A DNA stretch of 64,000 bases from Curtobacterium sp. UCD-KPL2560 (GCF_001705035.1 NZ_MCIG01000009.1:1-64000), one strand, 5' to 3'; positions 25,219 through 34,675 are shown, counted from the stretch's first letter. Notes: generated from the letters alone by a model not told the origin. Numbers and translations are program-made.

Positions 25219-26526
25219 GTGCGCATCTCCGTCATCGGCTGCGGGTACCTCGGTGCCGTGCACGCCGCCTCCATGGCCAAGCTCGGACACGAGGTCGTCG
25301 GGCTCGACGTCGACCCGGACAAGATCGGACGGCTCGCAGCGGGTGACGCCCCGTTCTTCGAGCCCGGACTGCCCGAGACCCTCGCCGAGGCCCTGGCCTC
25401 CGGCCGGATCGAGTTCACGACCGACCCGTCCCGCGTCGCGGGCGCCCGGGTGCACTTCCTGGCGGTGGGGACCCCGCAGGGGCCGAGCGGTGCCGCGGAC
25501 CTCACCTACGTCGACGCTGCCGTGACCGGGCTCCTGCCGCACCTCGCGCCGGGCGACCTGGTCGTCGGCAAGTCCACGGTGCCCGTCGGGACCGCCGCGC
25601 GGCTCGCCGAGCGCGTCCGTGCGGTGCAGCCCGAGGCGACGCTCGTCTGGAACCCGGAGTTCCTCCGCGAGGGCTTCGCGGTCCAGGACACGATCACGCC
25701 GGACCGCTTCGTGTACGGCGTGCCCGCCGGCGAGGCCGGGCCGCGCGCGGTCGCGGTGCTCGACGAGGTGTACGCCCGGGCGCTCGCCGCCGGCATCCCG
25801 CGGCTCGTGGTCGACCTGCCGACCAGCGAGCTCGTGAAGATCAGCGCCAACGCCTTCCTCGCGACGAAGATCTCGTTCATCAACGCGATGGCCGAGATCG
25901 CCGAGGTCGCCGGGGCCGACGTGACGGCGCTCGCCGACGCGATCGGCCACGACGACCGGATCGGCCGGAAGTTCCTGAACGCCGGACTCGGGTTCGGCGG
26001 GGGCTGCCTGCCGAAGGACATCCGCGCGTTCCAGGCCCGTGCCGACGAGCTCGGCGTGGGGCAGTCGCTCGCCTTCCTGGGCGAGGTCGACGCGATCAAC
26101 CTGCGGCGTCGCGCGCACGTCGTGACCCTCGCTGAGGAGCTGCTCGGCGGCTCGGTCGCGGGCCGTCGGATCGCGGTGCTCGGGCTCGCGTTCAAGCCGA
26201 ACTCCGACGACGTCCGGGACTCGCCGGCGCTCGACATCGCGGCGCGGCTCGTCGAGCTCGGTGCGACCGTCGCGGCCCACGACCCGGCCGCGATCGGCAC
26301 CGCGCGCCGCCTGCGTCCGGAGCTCGAGTACGCCGACCGCGCCGAGGACGCACTGGCCGGCGCGGACGCCGTGCTGGTGCTGACCGAGTGGGCGGCGTAC
26401 CGGTCGCTCGACCCGCAGGCCGTCGCCGGGCTCGCTGCCGGGCGCATCGTCCTGGACGGGCGGAACTGCCTGGACCGGGACGCCTGGACGGCGGCGGGCT
26501 TCACCTACCGCGGCATGGGGCGCTGA
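25219..26526 (+). CDS. UDP-glucose/GDP-mannose dehydrogenase family protein, probable UDP-glucose 6-dehydrogenase
   Basis: A 435-residue NAD-dependent sugar-nucleotide dehydrogenase, oxidising C6 of UDP-glucose (or a similar sugar) to UDP-glucuronate. The N-terminal NAD site is ISVIGCGYLGAVHAA; the central domain has NPEFLREGFAVQD; the catalytic Cys is in GFGGGCLPKDIRA. The C-terminal domain contains LGLAFKPNSDDVRDSPAL. All domains are complete. The product could supply uronic acid to surface polysaccharide made from the locus downstream. UDP-glucose as substrate is the common case, not proven. Confidence 0.9.
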   Translation: MRISVIGCGYLGAVHAASMAKLGHEVVGLDVDPDKIGRLAAGDAPFFEPGLPETLAEALASGRIEFTTDPSRVAGARVHFLAVGTPQGPSGAADLTYVDAAVTGLLPHLAPGDLVVGKSTVPVGTAARLAERVRAVQPEATLVWNPEFLREGFAVQDTITPDRFVYGVPAGEAGPRAVAVLDEVYARALAAGIPRLVVDLPTSELVKISANAFLATKISFINAMAEIAEVAGADVTALADAIGHDDRIGRKFLNAGLGFGGGCLPKDIRAFQARADELGVGQSLAFLGEVDAINLRRRAHVVTLAEELLGGSVAGRRIAVLGLAFKPNSDDVRDSPALDIAARLVELGATVAAHDPAAIGTARRLRPELEYADRAEDALAGADAVLVLTEWAAYRSLDPQAVAGLAAGRIVLDGRNCLDRDAWTAAGFTYRGMGR

Positions 26527-26612
26527 GCGCGGTCGGACGCCGTGGTGCTCGGTCCCGTCCGTGCCGCCCGGGTCCGCCCCGGGCCCGGCGCCGGTGCCCG
26601 CCGTGGAGCCGC

Positions 26613-27248
26613 TCAGCCGACGGTCGCGGTGTCGGTCGTCCCGTCGACGCTGACCGTGCTGGTGGCCGAGCCGTCGGCCACGGTCGCGGTCCACACCGGT
26701 GCGGCCGTCGACCCGCCGAGCACCAGGGAGCGCAGCTCGCTGCCCGGCACGGCGGCCTCGGCAGCTGCCGCCGCGGGCCCGGCACCGGTCTGCACCGCTG
26801 CCGCGAGTGCGACGGTCGAGGCCTGCGCCGCGGCGTCGACCTGCTTCGGGAACGGACCGGACGTCACGCGGTCGAGGACCGCCGAGACGACCGACTGCGT
26901 CTGCGAGCCGTCCGGCCCGACGACGACGACCGTCCAGGAGTCACCCGATCCGGCGATCGAGACGACCGTCCCACCGCCGGCGGCCGCGACGCCCTGCGCC
27001 GCGACCTTCGAGAAGTCGATCTCGTCCGGGTGCTCGACGCCGCTGCCGTTCCCGGTGCCGCTCGTCGCGGTCGCGTCGGGCCCGGTGGCGTCGGTGGCCG
27101 AGCCGTCCGGTGACTGACCGGCGCTCCGGCTCGGGGCCGGGTCCCCGCCCTCGGTGCAGGCCGCGAGCCCGAGGCTCAGTGCGAGTCCGAGCCCGAGGGC
27201 GGCGACGATCGGGACAGTGCGGACCGGGACACGGCGGGATCGGCTCAT
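26613..27248 (-). CDS. hypothetical lipoprotein
   Basis: A 211-residue protein with a signal peptide and lipobox LAAC (Cys near residue 31), then a low-complexity Gly/Ser/Thr/Asp linker of about 40 residues and a C-terminal domain with repeated short beta-like stretches (GSGDSWTVVVVGPDGSQ, STAAPVWTATVADGSA). I do not recognise the domain. The ATG at 27248 is preferred over the longer frame because it puts the basic MSRSRRVPVR next to the hydrophobic core. It stands alone between ugd-like and gtrA-like genes. Confidence 0.6.
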   Translation of the reverse strand: MSRSRRVPVRTVPIVAALGLGLALSLGLAACTEGGDPAPSRSAGQSPDGSATDATGPDATATSGTGNGSGVEHPDEIDFSKVAAQGVAAAGGGTVVSIAGSGDSWTVVVVGPDGSQTQSVVSAVLDRVTSGPFPKQVDAAAQASTVALAAAVQTGAGPAAAAAEAAVPGSELRSLVLGGSTAAPVWTATVADGSATSTVSVDGTTDTATVG

Positions 27249-27342
27249 GCCCCGATCCTCGCAGCGTCGGCGCGGACGCACCACGCGCGGTGCCGGAGGG
27301 TCGACGGACGGAACACGATCGTGACCTGGCGGGGTCGTCGGC

Positions 27343-27825
27343 TCAGCTGCCGGACACGACCTCGTCGCGCGGTGCGGCCACCTCGTCGCGGGTCTGGACG
27401 TCGCGCTCGGGGTGGTACACCCACACCTTGTAGAGCCAGAAGCGGAAGGCGGTGCCGAGACCGAGGCCGATCACGTTGCCGGAGATGTTGTCGGCGAGGG
27501 CCGACGTGAACCCGAGGGCGTAGTGCGAGATCGCGAGGCAGCCGAGGGAGATGGCCATGCCGCCGAGCGACACCACGACGAACTCCACGCCCTCGCGGGT
27601 CGCGACCGACCGTCGCTGGTCGCGGAACGTCCAGTAGCGGTTGCCCATCCAGTTCACGAAGATCGCGACGACGGTCGAGATCACCTTCGCCCAGAAGGGT
27701 CCCGAGTGCACCTCGTCCGGGTTGAGCACCGTGGCACGCAGCAGGTTGAAGATGCCGAAGTCGACGACGAAGCCGACAGCGCCGACGATGCCGAAGCGTG
27801 CGAGCTGGGCAATGAGTCGCCGCAA
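27343..27825 (-). CDS. GtrA family membrane protein
   Basis: About 160 residues with four membrane spans and the GtrA pattern: LARFGIVGAVGFVVDFGIFNLL, then FVNWMGNRYWTFRD, and FRFWLYKVWVY near the end. GtrA-like proteins are thought to help move polyprenyl-linked sugars across the membrane. The start is uncertain: I use TTG at 27825, which has a GGAGAG nearby, because the longer frame to 28005 covers the divergent promoter region of purK. A TATACT on the minus strand at 27929-27934 may be its promoter. Its job probably belongs with the sugar-polymer genes downstream. Confidence 0.75.
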   Translation of the reverse strand: MRRLIAQLARFGIVGAVGFVVDFGIFNLLRATVLNPDEVHSGPFWAKVISTVVAIFVNWMGNRYWTFRDQRRSVATREGVEFVVVSLGGMAISLGCLAISHYALGFTSALADNISGNVIGLGLGTAFRFWLYKVWVYHPERDVQTRDEVAAPRDEVVSGS

Positions 27826-27982
27826 GGTCTCTCCAAGATCCGTAGAGTTGTCGCAGACCGTGCAGGGTACGGCCTGTCCGGGTCTGCCGGTCGGTCCGCG
27901 CCCGACCGGGCGTGGACAACAGCTGCCCAGTATAGACAATCCGCTGTCACCGGACGGTGGGACGACGGAAGGAACACACAGC

Positions 27983-29119
27983 ATGGCGTTGCGGGTCGGG
28001 GTCATCGGTGGAGGTCAGCTGGCACGGATGATGGTGCCGGCCGCCGTGGAGCTGGGCATCGACATCCGGGTGCTCGCCGAGGGGCCGGGCATGTCGGCGG
28101 CCATCGCGGCGACCGCCGAGGGCGACTACCACGACGCCGAGACCGTGCTCGCCTTCGCGCGGGACGTCGACGTCGTGACCTTCGACCACGAGCACGTGCC
28201 GCAGGACGTGCTGCGTCGGCTCGAGGAAGCGGGCGTCGCGGTCCGGCCCGGACCGGCACCGCTCGCGGTCGCACAGGACAAGATCGTGATGCGCCGTCGC
28301 CTCAGCGACCTCGGGATCGCCGTGCCGGACTGGGCAGCGGTGCACGACGCCGAGGAGCTCGGCCGGTTCCTGGCCGACCACGGGGGTCGTGCCGTGGTGA
28401 AGACCCCGCGCGGGGGCTACGACGGCAAGGGCGTCCGGGTCGTCTCGGACCCCGCCGACGTCGCCGACTGGTTCGTCGCGGTCGCGGAGGCCGCCGGTGA
28501 CCAGGCCCTGCTCGTCGAGGAGCTCGTGCCCTTCACCCGGGAACTCGCGCAGTCCGTCGCCCGTCGCCCGTCCGGCGAGGTCGTCGCCTGGCCGCTCGTC
28601 GAGACCGTGCAGCGTGACGGCGTCTGTGCCGAGGTGCTCGCCCCGGCCCCGGACAGCGCCGGGCGACTCGCGGACGTCGCCGAGGAGACCGCGGTGCGGA
28701 TCGCGACCGAGCTCGGCGTCACCGGCGTCCTCGCCGTGGAGCTGTTCCAGACCGCAGACGACCGTCTGCTGGTCAACGAGCTGGCGATGCGTCCGCACAA
28801 CACCGGGCACTGGACGATCGACGGCGCGACGACGAGCCAGTTCGAGCAGCACCTGCGGGCCGTGCTCGACCTGCCGCTCGGCGCGACGGGAGCCCATGCT
28901 CCGGCCGCCGTGATGATCAACGTGCTCGGGGGGCCCGGCGACGGCGACCTCGCGGCGCGCTACCCGGCCGCACTGACCGCCTTCCCGGAGGCGAAGTACC
29001 ACTTCTACGGCAAGGCGCCGAGGCCCGGCCGCAAGATCGGTCACGTGACGGTGCTCGGTGACGACCTCGAGGATGTCGTCTACCGGGCGCGCTCGGCCGC
29101 CGCGCACTTCGACGACTGA
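27983..29119 (+). CDS. purK: 5-(carboxyamino)imidazole ribonucleotide synthase
   Basis: A 378-residue ATP-grasp enzyme of purine synthesis that carboxylates AIR to N5-CAIR using bicarbonate and ATP. The N-terminal GVIGGGQLARMM is diagnostic; ATP-grasp stretches VKTPRGGYDGKGVR, LLVEELVPFTRELA and NELAMRPHNTGHWTIDG follow. The ATG at 27983 has GGAAGGA upstream. purE follows 31 bp later, and the two enzymes act in sequence. Confidence 0.96.
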   Translation: MALRVGVIGGGQLARMMVPAAVELGIDIRVLAEGPGMSAAIAATAEGDYHDAETVLAFARDVDVVTFDHEHVPQDVLRRLEEAGVAVRPGPAPLAVAQDKIVMRRRLSDLGIAVPDWAAVHDAEELGRFLADHGGRAVVKTPRGGYDGKGVRVVSDPADVADWFVAVAEAAGDQALLVEELVPFTRELAQSVARRPSGEVVAWPLVETVQRDGVCAEVLAPAPDSAGRLADVAEETAVRIATELGVTGVLAVELFQTADDRLLVNELAMRPHNTGHWTIDGATTSQFEQHLRAVLDLPLGATGAHAPAAVMINVLGGPGDGDLAARYPAALTAFPEAKYHFYGKAPRPGRKIGHVTVLGDDLEDVVYRARSAAAHFDD

Positions 29120-29138
29120 GCCGGCCGGGGCGCTCGGC

Positions 29139-29144
29139 TAGGCT
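29139..29144 (+). promoter_or_regulatory. leaderless-type -10 box of purE
   Basis: TAGGCT ends 6 nt before the GTG at 29151, suggesting an internal promoter after purK. Confidence 0.45.
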
Positions 29145-29150
29145 CGTGCC

Positions 29151-29657
29151 GTGACCGGAAGCGCAGCCGCCCCCCTCGTCTCGATCATCATGGGTTCCGA
29201 CTCGGACTGGCCCACCATGCGGGCCGCCGCGGACACCCTCGACCAGCTCGGCATCCCGTTCGAGGCGGACGTCGTCTCGGCACACCGGACCCCCGACAAG
29301 ATGGTCCGGTTCGCCCGGGCCGCCGCCGGCCGGGGGATCCGCGTCGTGATCGCCGGGGCCGGGGGTGCCGCACACCTGCCCGGCATGGTGGCCTCGATGA
29401 CGACCCTGCCCGTGATCGGCGTGCCGGTGCAGCTGGCACGCCTCGACGGCCTCGACTCGCTGCTGTCGATCGTGCAGATGCCGGCCGGGATCCCGGTCGC
29501 CACGGTCGCGATCAACGGGGCTGCGAACGCCGGGCTGCTGGCGGCGCGCATCATCGGGTCGTCAGACCCCGCCGTCGCGGAGCGCCTCGCCGAACACGCT
29601 GCGGAACTCGAGCAGCTCGTCGAGGAGAAGGCCGCTCGCCTGCGCGACGCGCTCTGA
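29151..29657 (+). CDS. purE: 5-(carboxyamino)imidazole ribonucleotide mutase
   Basis: A 168-residue class I PurE that converts N5-CAIR to CAIR. The motifs [23 protein letters not shown] and [14 protein letters not shown] form the active site and are intact, and [29 protein letters not shown] follows. Length is standard. It sits directly after purK. Confidence 0.96.
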   Translation: MTGSAAAPLVSIIMGSDSDWPTMRAAADTLDQLGIPFEADVVSAHRTPDKMVRFARAAAGRGIRVVIAGAGGAAHLPGMVASMTTLPVIGVPVQLARLDGLDSLLSIVQMPAGIPVATVAINGAANAGLLAARIIGSSDPAVAERLAEHAAELEQLVEEKAARLRDAL

Positions 29658-29739
29658 TCGCTGCCCGCGCCGGTTGCTGCTCGGCAGCGACACGAGCGCA
29701 CACCGGGTGACCGCCCACCGGGCGCAGGCCGCACGGCGG

Positions 29740-29866
29740 GGCCGCCCCGCGCCTCCCGGCCGGGACCCGGTGACCACCGGACGGACCGTCCGCCGTAGGG
29801 GCGACCACCAGACGGACCGTCCGCCGCAGGGGCGGCCACCAGACGGAGCACCCGCCGCAGCGACCG
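29740..29866. repeat. repeat cluster: degenerate palindromic element B plus three 31-bp tandem repeats
   Basis: A truncated family B copy with core GCGCCTCCCG lies at about 29749-29758. Three tandem 31-bp units start at 29773, 29804 and 29835; the first two differ at two bases, the third is more divergent. The gap separates the convergent purE and glycosyltransferase genes. Confidence 0.75.
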
Positions 29867-29879
29867 CGCCGATCCGTCC

Positions 29880-29901
29880 GCGCGCCGAGCGGTCGGCGCG
29901 C
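29880..29901. terminator. hairpin abutting the glycosyltransferase stop
   Basis: 9-bp perfect arms GCGCGCCGA and TCGGCGCGC with loop GCGG, touching the stop codon of the minus-strand gene. Confidence 0.55.
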
Positions 29902-31044
29902 CTACAGGTCCGCGTGCAGCTGCCAGGTCGCGACGGCGCTGTCCCGCCAGTCGTACATGCGCGCCCGGTCCGGCCCGGCGATCGCCATCCGGTCCGCGAG
30001 CACCCGGTCGCTGACGACCTGGTAGACCGCCTGCGCGAGCCGCTCCGGGTAGGAGTCCCGCGGGTCCCGCTCGACGGTGACGCCCGCGTCCGCGGCGACC
30101 TCGCGCACCGCGGGGTCGTCCGAGTGCACGACCGGGGTGCCGAAGTGCATCGCCTCGATGACCGGCAGGCCGAACCCCTCGGCGAGGCTCGGGAACACGA
30201 ACACCGTTGCCCGGTCGTAGGCGACGGCGAGGTCGGCGTCCGACAGCCGGCCGAGCACGAGCAGGCGCTCGCGGGGGAGCCCTGCCGCCTCGGCGAGCCC
30301 GTACACGTCGACGTCGCCCCAGCCGTCCGGCCCGGCGATGACGAGCGGCACGTCCGAGGGTGCGTCCGGGTGGGCCATGGCGGTGATCAGGTGCCGGAGG
30401 CCCTTGCGCGGTTCGAGCGTCCCGACCGCGAGCACGTAGCGCTCCGGCAGCCCGAGGCGCTCGGCGCGCACGTCGGCGTCGACGGGCACCTGCAGTCGCG
30501 GGCTCGGGGCGCCGCCGATCACCCGGAGGCGGTCGTCGAAGCGCCGGATCTCGTTGAGGGCTGCGGCGACCGCGTGGGTCGGCACGACGACGGCGTCGGC
30601 GTGCTTCCACGCACGGTGCACCATCGCCTTGTGGAAGTGCACGCCGCGGGGCGTGAGCGTCTCGGGGTGCGTCCACGGCACCGTGTCGTGCACCGTGACG
30701 ACGACCTGTCGGCCGGGCTCGGCCACGCGGTCGTGCCGGACGAGGGGAGCGAGCACGCTCGGCGCGTGCACCAGGCCCTGCGCGGCGGAGCCGACGATCC
30801 CGGCCTGCCACGCCAGCGAGAGCTCGCGGCGGGGGAGCGCGAGCCGCTGCAGCTCGGTCAGCCCGGGGAGCAGCGTCGTGATGCGCTCGAGGTCGGCCGG
30901 CGAGCACGCGGACACGATGCCCTCGACCTCGCAGCCGGACGGTGCGGTGGCGATGAGCTGCCGGGTGAGTTCCTCCGCGTAGCGGCCGATCCCGCCGGGG
31001 ACCGGGGCGATCACCTGGTCCACGATCATGCGGAGGGTCGTCAT
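29902..31044 (-). CDS. GT4-family glycosyltransferase
   Basis: A 380-residue GT-B fold enzyme. The N-terminus has the acceptor-side glycine loop VPGGIGRYAEEL; the C-terminal half has GTLEPRKGLRHLI and the donor-binding FVFPSLAEGFGLPVIEAM with the EX7E-type glutamates. Such enzymes often transfer mannose or rhamnose from a nucleotide sugar. It is the first gene of the surface polysaccharide locus, with the dTDP-rhamnose genes next to it. The start ATG has GGAAGGA upstream. Donor and acceptor cannot be predicted. Confidence 0.88.
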   Translation of the reverse strand: MTTLRMIVDQVIAPVPGGIGRYAEELTRQLIATAPSGCEVEGIVSACSPADLERITTLLPGLTELQRLALPRRELSLAWQAGIVGSAAQGLVHAPSVLAPLVRHDRVAEPGRQVVVTVHDTVPWTHPETLTPRGVHFHKAMVHRAWKHADAVVVPTHAVAAALNEIRRFDDRLRVIGGAPSPRLQVPVDADVRAERLGLPERYVLAVGTLEPRKGLRHLITAMAHPDAPSDVPLVIAGPDGWGDVDVYGLAEAAGLPRERLLVLGRLSDADLAVAYDRATVFVFPSLAEGFGLPVIEAMHFGTPVVHSDDPAVREVAADAGVTVERDPRDSYPERLAQAVYQVVSDRVLADRMAIAGPDRARMYDWRDSAVATWQLHADL

Positions 31045-31146
31045 TCGGGTGGTTCCTTCCGGGGCGGACCGACCGGCGGCGCGGCCCGTCGGGCCCCGAC
31101 ACTACCAGGGGCGGTCTGGAGGCTCGGGGCCGGGTCGCGGGGGCGC

Positions 31147-31177
31147 ACCCGGCCCGTCGCGCGGCGACGGGCCGGGT
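31147..31177 (-). terminator. terminator of the rfbB-rfbD operon
   Basis: 14-bp perfect arms at 31147-31160 and 31164-31177 with loop GCG, 9 nt beyond the rfbD stop. Confidence 0.7.
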
Positions 31178-31186
31178 ACGGGTCGG

Positions 31187-32038
31187 TCAACGGCTGAGCG
31201 CGCCGGCCTGGACGGCCGCGGTCAGTGCCTCGCGCCAGTCGCGCATCGGTGCCATGCCCGCGCGCGCCCAGCCCTCGTGCCCGAGGACGCTGTACGCGGG
31301 CCGGGCGGCGGGACGCACGAAGGCGCCGCTGTCGGTCGGCAGCACGCGCTCCGGGTCGAGACCGTTCTCGGCGAAGATCGCCCGGGTGAAGTCGAACCAG
31401 GACGCCTGGCCCGCGTTCGTGCCGTGGTAGATCCCGGCGGGAGCGTCCGAGCGGGCGAGCTCGACGATCCGGGCCGCGAGGTCGCCGGTCCACGTCGGCT
31501 GCCCGACCTGGTCGGTCACGACGCTGACGGTCTCGTGCGAGGCGGCGAGCCGGAGCATCGTCGCGGCGAAGTTCGGCCCGTGCGCGCCGTAGATCCACGC
31601 GGTCCGCACGACGTACGACGAGTCCGGTGCGATCTCGCGCACCAGGCGCTCGCCGTCGGCCTTGGTACGGCCGTAGGCGTTGATCGGGTCGGTCGGCGCG
31701 TCCTCGGCGTAGGGCGCGGTGCCGTGGCCGTCGAAGACGTAGTCGGTCGACACGGTGATCAGTCGCGCACCGTGTCGTACCGCCGCACGGGCGAGCAGCT
31801 CGGGCCCGGTGGCGTTGACCGCGTGCGCGTCGTCCTCGTGCGTCTCGGCGTCGTCCACCTTGGTGTACGCGGCCGAGTTGATGACGACGTCGTGCCCGGC
31901 GACGGCCGCGTCGACCGCGTCCGCGTCGGTGACGTCCAGGTCGGCCCGGCCGAGGGCCGTCACCGACTCACCCGCGAGGGCGTGCTGCAGGTCCTGGCCG
32001 AGCATGCCGCTCGCGCCGGTGATGAGGTACCGCGTCAT
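31187..32038 (-). CDS. rfbD: dTDP-4-dehydrorhamnose reductase
   Basis: A 283-residue SDR enzyme performing the last step of dTDP-L-rhamnose synthesis with NAD(P)H. N-terminal YLITGASGMLGQDL, then VINSAAYTKVDDAE, the STDYVFDG segment and the catalytic YGRTKADGE. Length is usual. The ATG at 32038 lies 14 bp after the rfbB stop, so the two are co-transcribed on the minus strand, while rfbC and rfbA run the other way. Confidence 0.95.
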   Translation of the reverse strand: MTRYLITGASGMLGQDLQHALAGESVTALGRADLDVTDADAVDAAVAGHDVVINSAAYTKVDDAETHEDDAHAVNATGPELLARAAVRHGARLITVSTDYVFDGHGTAPYAEDAPTDPINAYGRTKADGERLVREIAPDSSYVVRTAWIYGAHGPNFAATMLRLAASHETVSVVTDQVGQPTWTGDLAARIVELARSDAPAGIYHGTNAGQASWFDFTRAIFAENGLDPERVLPTDSGAFVRPAARPAYSVLGHEGWARAGMAPMRDWREALTAAVQAGALSR

Positions 32039-32052
32039 GGTGTCGGTCCGAC

Positions 32053-33039
32053 TCACGCGAGCGCGGCCCGCTCCTTCAGCGGCTCCCACCACGAACGGTT
32101 GTCGCGGTACCACTGCACGACGTCCGCGAGGCCCTGCTCGAAGGGCACCTGCGGCTCGTAGCCGAGCTCGGCCTGGATCTTCGAGATGTCGACCGAGTAG
32201 CGGAGGTCGTGGCCGAGGCGGTCCTGGACGCGGTCGACGTACGACCAGTCCTTGCCGGTGGCGTCGAGGAGCAGCTGGGTGAGCTCCTTGTTCGTCAGCT
32301 CGGTGCCGCCGCCGATGTTGTAGATCTCGCCGGCGCGACCGCGGGTGAGCACCATCGCGATGCCACGCGTGTGGTCGTCGACGTGCAGCCAGTCGCGGAT
32401 GTTGTCGCCCTCGCCGTAGAGCGGCACGTGGCGGTCGTCGATCAGGTTCGTCACGAAGAGCGGGATGACCTTCTCGGGGAAGTGGTACGGCCCGTAGTTG
32501 TTCGAGCAGCGCGTGATCGAGAGGTTCAGCCCGTGGGTGCGGTGGTAGCTCCGCGCGAGCAGGTCGCTGCCGGCCTTCGACGCCGAGTACGGCGAGTTCG
32601 GCTCGAGCGGGCGCTCCTCGTCCCACGAGCCCTCGCTGATCGAGCCGTAGACCTCGTCGGTGGAGACGTGCACGAAGCGCTCGGTGCCGTGGCGCAGCGC
32701 CGCGTCCAGCAGGCGCTGGGTGCCGACGACGTTCGTCTCGACGAAGATGCCGGAGTCGCGGACCGAGCGGTCGACGTGCGACTCGGCGGCGAAGTGCACG
32801 ATCGCGTCGACGGTCGGGACGACCTCGTCGAGCTTCGCGGCGTCGCGGATGTCGCCCTGCACGAAGGAGTAGCGCGGCGAGTCGGCCACCGGTGCCAGGT
32901 TCTCGAGGTTGCCCGAGTAGGTCAGGGCGTCGTAGACGACGACCTCGGCCCCTTCGAGGCCGGCGTAGGCGTCCTCGAGGGTTCTGCGGACGAAGTTCGA
33001 GCCGATGAAGCCGGCCCCTCCGGTGACGAGGATCTTCAC
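32053..33039 (-). CDS. rfbB: dTDP-glucose 4,6-dehydratase
   Basis: A 328-residue extended SDR enzyme: NAD site VTGGAGFIGSNFV, then HFAAESHVDRS, STDEVYGS, and catalytic YSASKAGSD. It converts dTDP-glucose to dTDP-4-keto-6-deoxyglucose in the rhamnose pathway. GTG start. A minus-strand TAGACT at 33081-33086 is about 42 nt upstream and may be its promoter. Confidence 0.96.
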   Translation of the reverse strand: MKILVTGGAGFIGSNFVRRTLEDAYAGLEGAEVVVYDALTYSGNLENLAPVADSPRYSFVQGDIRDAAKLDEVVPTVDAIVHFAAESHVDRSVRDSGIFVETNVVGTQRLLDAALRHGTERFVHVSTDEVYGSISEGSWDEERPLEPNSPYSASKAGSDLLARSYHRTHGLNLSITRCSNNYGPYHFPEKVIPLFVTNLIDDRHVPLYGEGDNIRDWLHVDDHTRGIAMVLTRGRAGEIYNIGGGTELTNKELTQLLLDATGKDWSYVDRVQDRLGHDLRYSVDISKIQAELGYEPQVPFEQGLADVVQWYRDNRSWWEPLKERAALA

Positions 33040-33080
33040 GCGCTTGTTCCTAACAGTGATCGGTTCGACGGTCGGCGGGC

Positions 33081-33124
33081 AGTCTAGCGGGAGCGTGTCC
33101 GCACCGACGGCCGGTTGCTAGGGT
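33081..33124. promoter_or_regulatory. divergent promoters of rfbB and rfbC
   Basis: Minus-strand TAGACT (33081-33086) serves rfbB. Plus-strand TAGGGT (33119-33124) ends 6 nt before the GTG of rfbC. The whole spacer is only 91 bp, so the two promoters are interleaved. Confidence 0.5.
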
Positions 33125-33130
33125 GTCCGG

Positions 33131-33739
33131 GTGCAGATCCGCGAACTGAAGATCCAAGGCGCGTGGGAGTTCACCCCCGTCCAGCACGGCGACGCACGGG
33201 GGGCCTTCCTCGAGGCGTACCGTGCCGACGTGCTGGAGGACACCGTGGGACACCCGCTCGACCTCCGCCAGGTGAACATGTCGATCTCGGCGCGCGGGGT
33301 CGCGCGCGGGATCCACTACGCGCTCGTCGCGCCGAGCCAGGCGAAGTACGTCACGGCCGTCCGCGGGGCGTTCATCGACTACATCGTCGACATCCGGGTC
33401 GGCTCGCCGACGTTCGGCCAGTGGGACTCCGTGCGCATCGACGACGTCGACCGCCGGGCGGTGTACCTGTCCGAGGGCCTCGGTCACGCGATCGTCGCCC
33501 TCGAGGACCAGTCCACGGTCAACTACCTCGTCAGCGCCCACTACGACCCGCAGCGCGAGAAGGGGATCAGCATCCTCGACCCGACCGTCGGTCTCGAGCT
33601 CCCGAGCGGCATCGGCGAGCCCGTCCTGTCCGAGAAGGACACGAGCGCACCGACGCTCGAGCAGGCCGCCGAGCAGGGCCTGCTGCCGACGTACGAGGAG
33701 TGCGTCGCGTACACCGAGTCCCTCCGGACGAAGCAGTAA
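33131..33739 (+). CDS. rfbC: dTDP-4-dehydrorhamnose 3,5-epimerase
   Basis: A 202-residue cupin-fold epimerase. [20 protein letters not shown] contains the catalytic His region, and [26 protein letters not shown] and the [15 protein letters not shown] segment match the family. It converts dTDP-4-keto-6-deoxyglucose to the L-lyxo form. GTG start just after a TANNNT box; probably leaderless. rfbA follows after 10 bp. Confidence 0.95.
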   Translation: MQIRELKIQGAWEFTPVQHGDARGAFLEAYRADVLEDTVGHPLDLRQVNMSISARGVARGIHYALVAPSQAKYVTAVRGAFIDYIVDIRVGSPTFGQWDSVRIDDVDRRAVYLSEGLGHAIVALEDQSTVNYLVSAHYDPQREKGISILDPTVGLELPSGIGEPVLSEKDTSAPTLEQAAEQGLLPTYEECVAYTESLRTKQ

Positions 33740-33749
33740 AGGGGTCCCC

Positions 33750-34613
33750 GTGAAGGGCATCATCCTCGCCGGGGGTTCCGGCACGCGTCTCTGGCCGATC
33801 ACGAAGGGCATCAGCAAGCAGCTGATGCCGATCTACGACAAGCCGATGATCTACTACCCCCTGTCGACGCTCATGATGGCGGGCATCCGCGAGGTCCTGG
33901 TCATCACGACGCCGGAGTACAACGAGCAGTTCCGCGCCCTGCTCGGCGACGGCTCGCACCTCGGCATGACGATCGAGTTCGCCGTCCAGCCCTCGCCCGA
34001 CGGTCTCGCGCAGGCGTTCGTCATCGGCGAGGAGTTCATCGGCGACGACAGCGTCGCGCTCGTCCTCGGCGACAACATCTTCCACGGCACGGGCCTCGGC
34101 ACGAACCTGCGGAAGAACACCGAGGTGGCCGGCGCCACGATCTTCGCGTACCAGGTCGCCGACCCGACCGCGTACGGCGTGGTCGAGTTCGACGACGAGT
34201 TCCGCGCGCTGTCCATCGAGGAGAAGCCGGAGCAGCCGAAGTCCGACTACGCGGTGCCCGGTCTGTACTTCTACGACAACCGCGTCGTCGAGATCGCGAA
34301 GACGATCGAGCCGAGCGCGCGCGGCGAGCTCGAGATCTCGACGGTCAACGAGCGCTACCTCGAGGACGGCTCCCTGAGCGTGCAGGTCCTGGACCGTGGC
34401 ACGGCGTGGCTGGACACCGGCACGTTCGAGTCGATGATGCAGGCGTCCGAGTACGTCAAGGTCATCGAGGACCGCCAGGGCAGCAAGATCGGCTGCATCG
34501 AGGAGATCGCCTGGCGCAACGGCTGGATCGACGACGACGCGCTCGCGCAGATCGCCGCGCCGCTGGTCAAGAGCGGGTACGGCGTGTACCTGCGTCGACT
34601 CCTCGGCCGCTGA
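33750..34613 (+). CDS. rfbA: glucose-1-phosphate thymidylyltransferase
   Basis: A 287-residue nucleotidyltransferase making dTDP-glucose from dTTP and glucose-1-phosphate, the first step of the rhamnose pathway. N-terminal [39 protein letters not shown], then LGDNIFHG and [21 protein letters not shown]. Length and motifs are standard. GTG start, 10 bp after rfbC. Confidence 0.96.
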   Translation: MKGIILAGGSGTRLWPITKGISKQLMPIYDKPMIYYPLSTLMMAGIREVLVITTPEYNEQFRALLGDGSHLGMTIEFAVQPSPDGLAQAFVIGEEFIGDDSVALVLGDNIFHGTGLGTNLRKNTEVAGATIFAYQVADPTAYGVVEFDDEFRALSIEEKPEQPKSDYAVPGLYFYDNRVVEIAKTIEPSARGELEISTVNERYLEDGSLSVQVLDRGTAWLDTGTFESMMQASEYVKVIEDRQGSKIGCIEEIAWRNGWIDDDALAQIAAPLVKSGYGVYLRRLLGR

Positions 34614-34644
34614 CCGCGACCGTCCGACAGGACACCTGACACGG

Positions 34645-34675
34645 GACGCCCCGGCCTCGACGAGGCCGGGGCGTC
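34645..34675. terminator. bidirectional terminator between rfbA and a GT2 gene
   Basis: 15-bp perfect arms (34645-34659, 34661-34675) nearly touching, so the tip opens to form a small loop. It separates two convergent genes. Confidence 0.8.

Noticed and set aside
29773-29866. Short regularly spaced repeats resembling a CRISPR array
   Set aside because: The repeats are head to tail with no unique spacers, there are only three units, and no cas gene is in the window.
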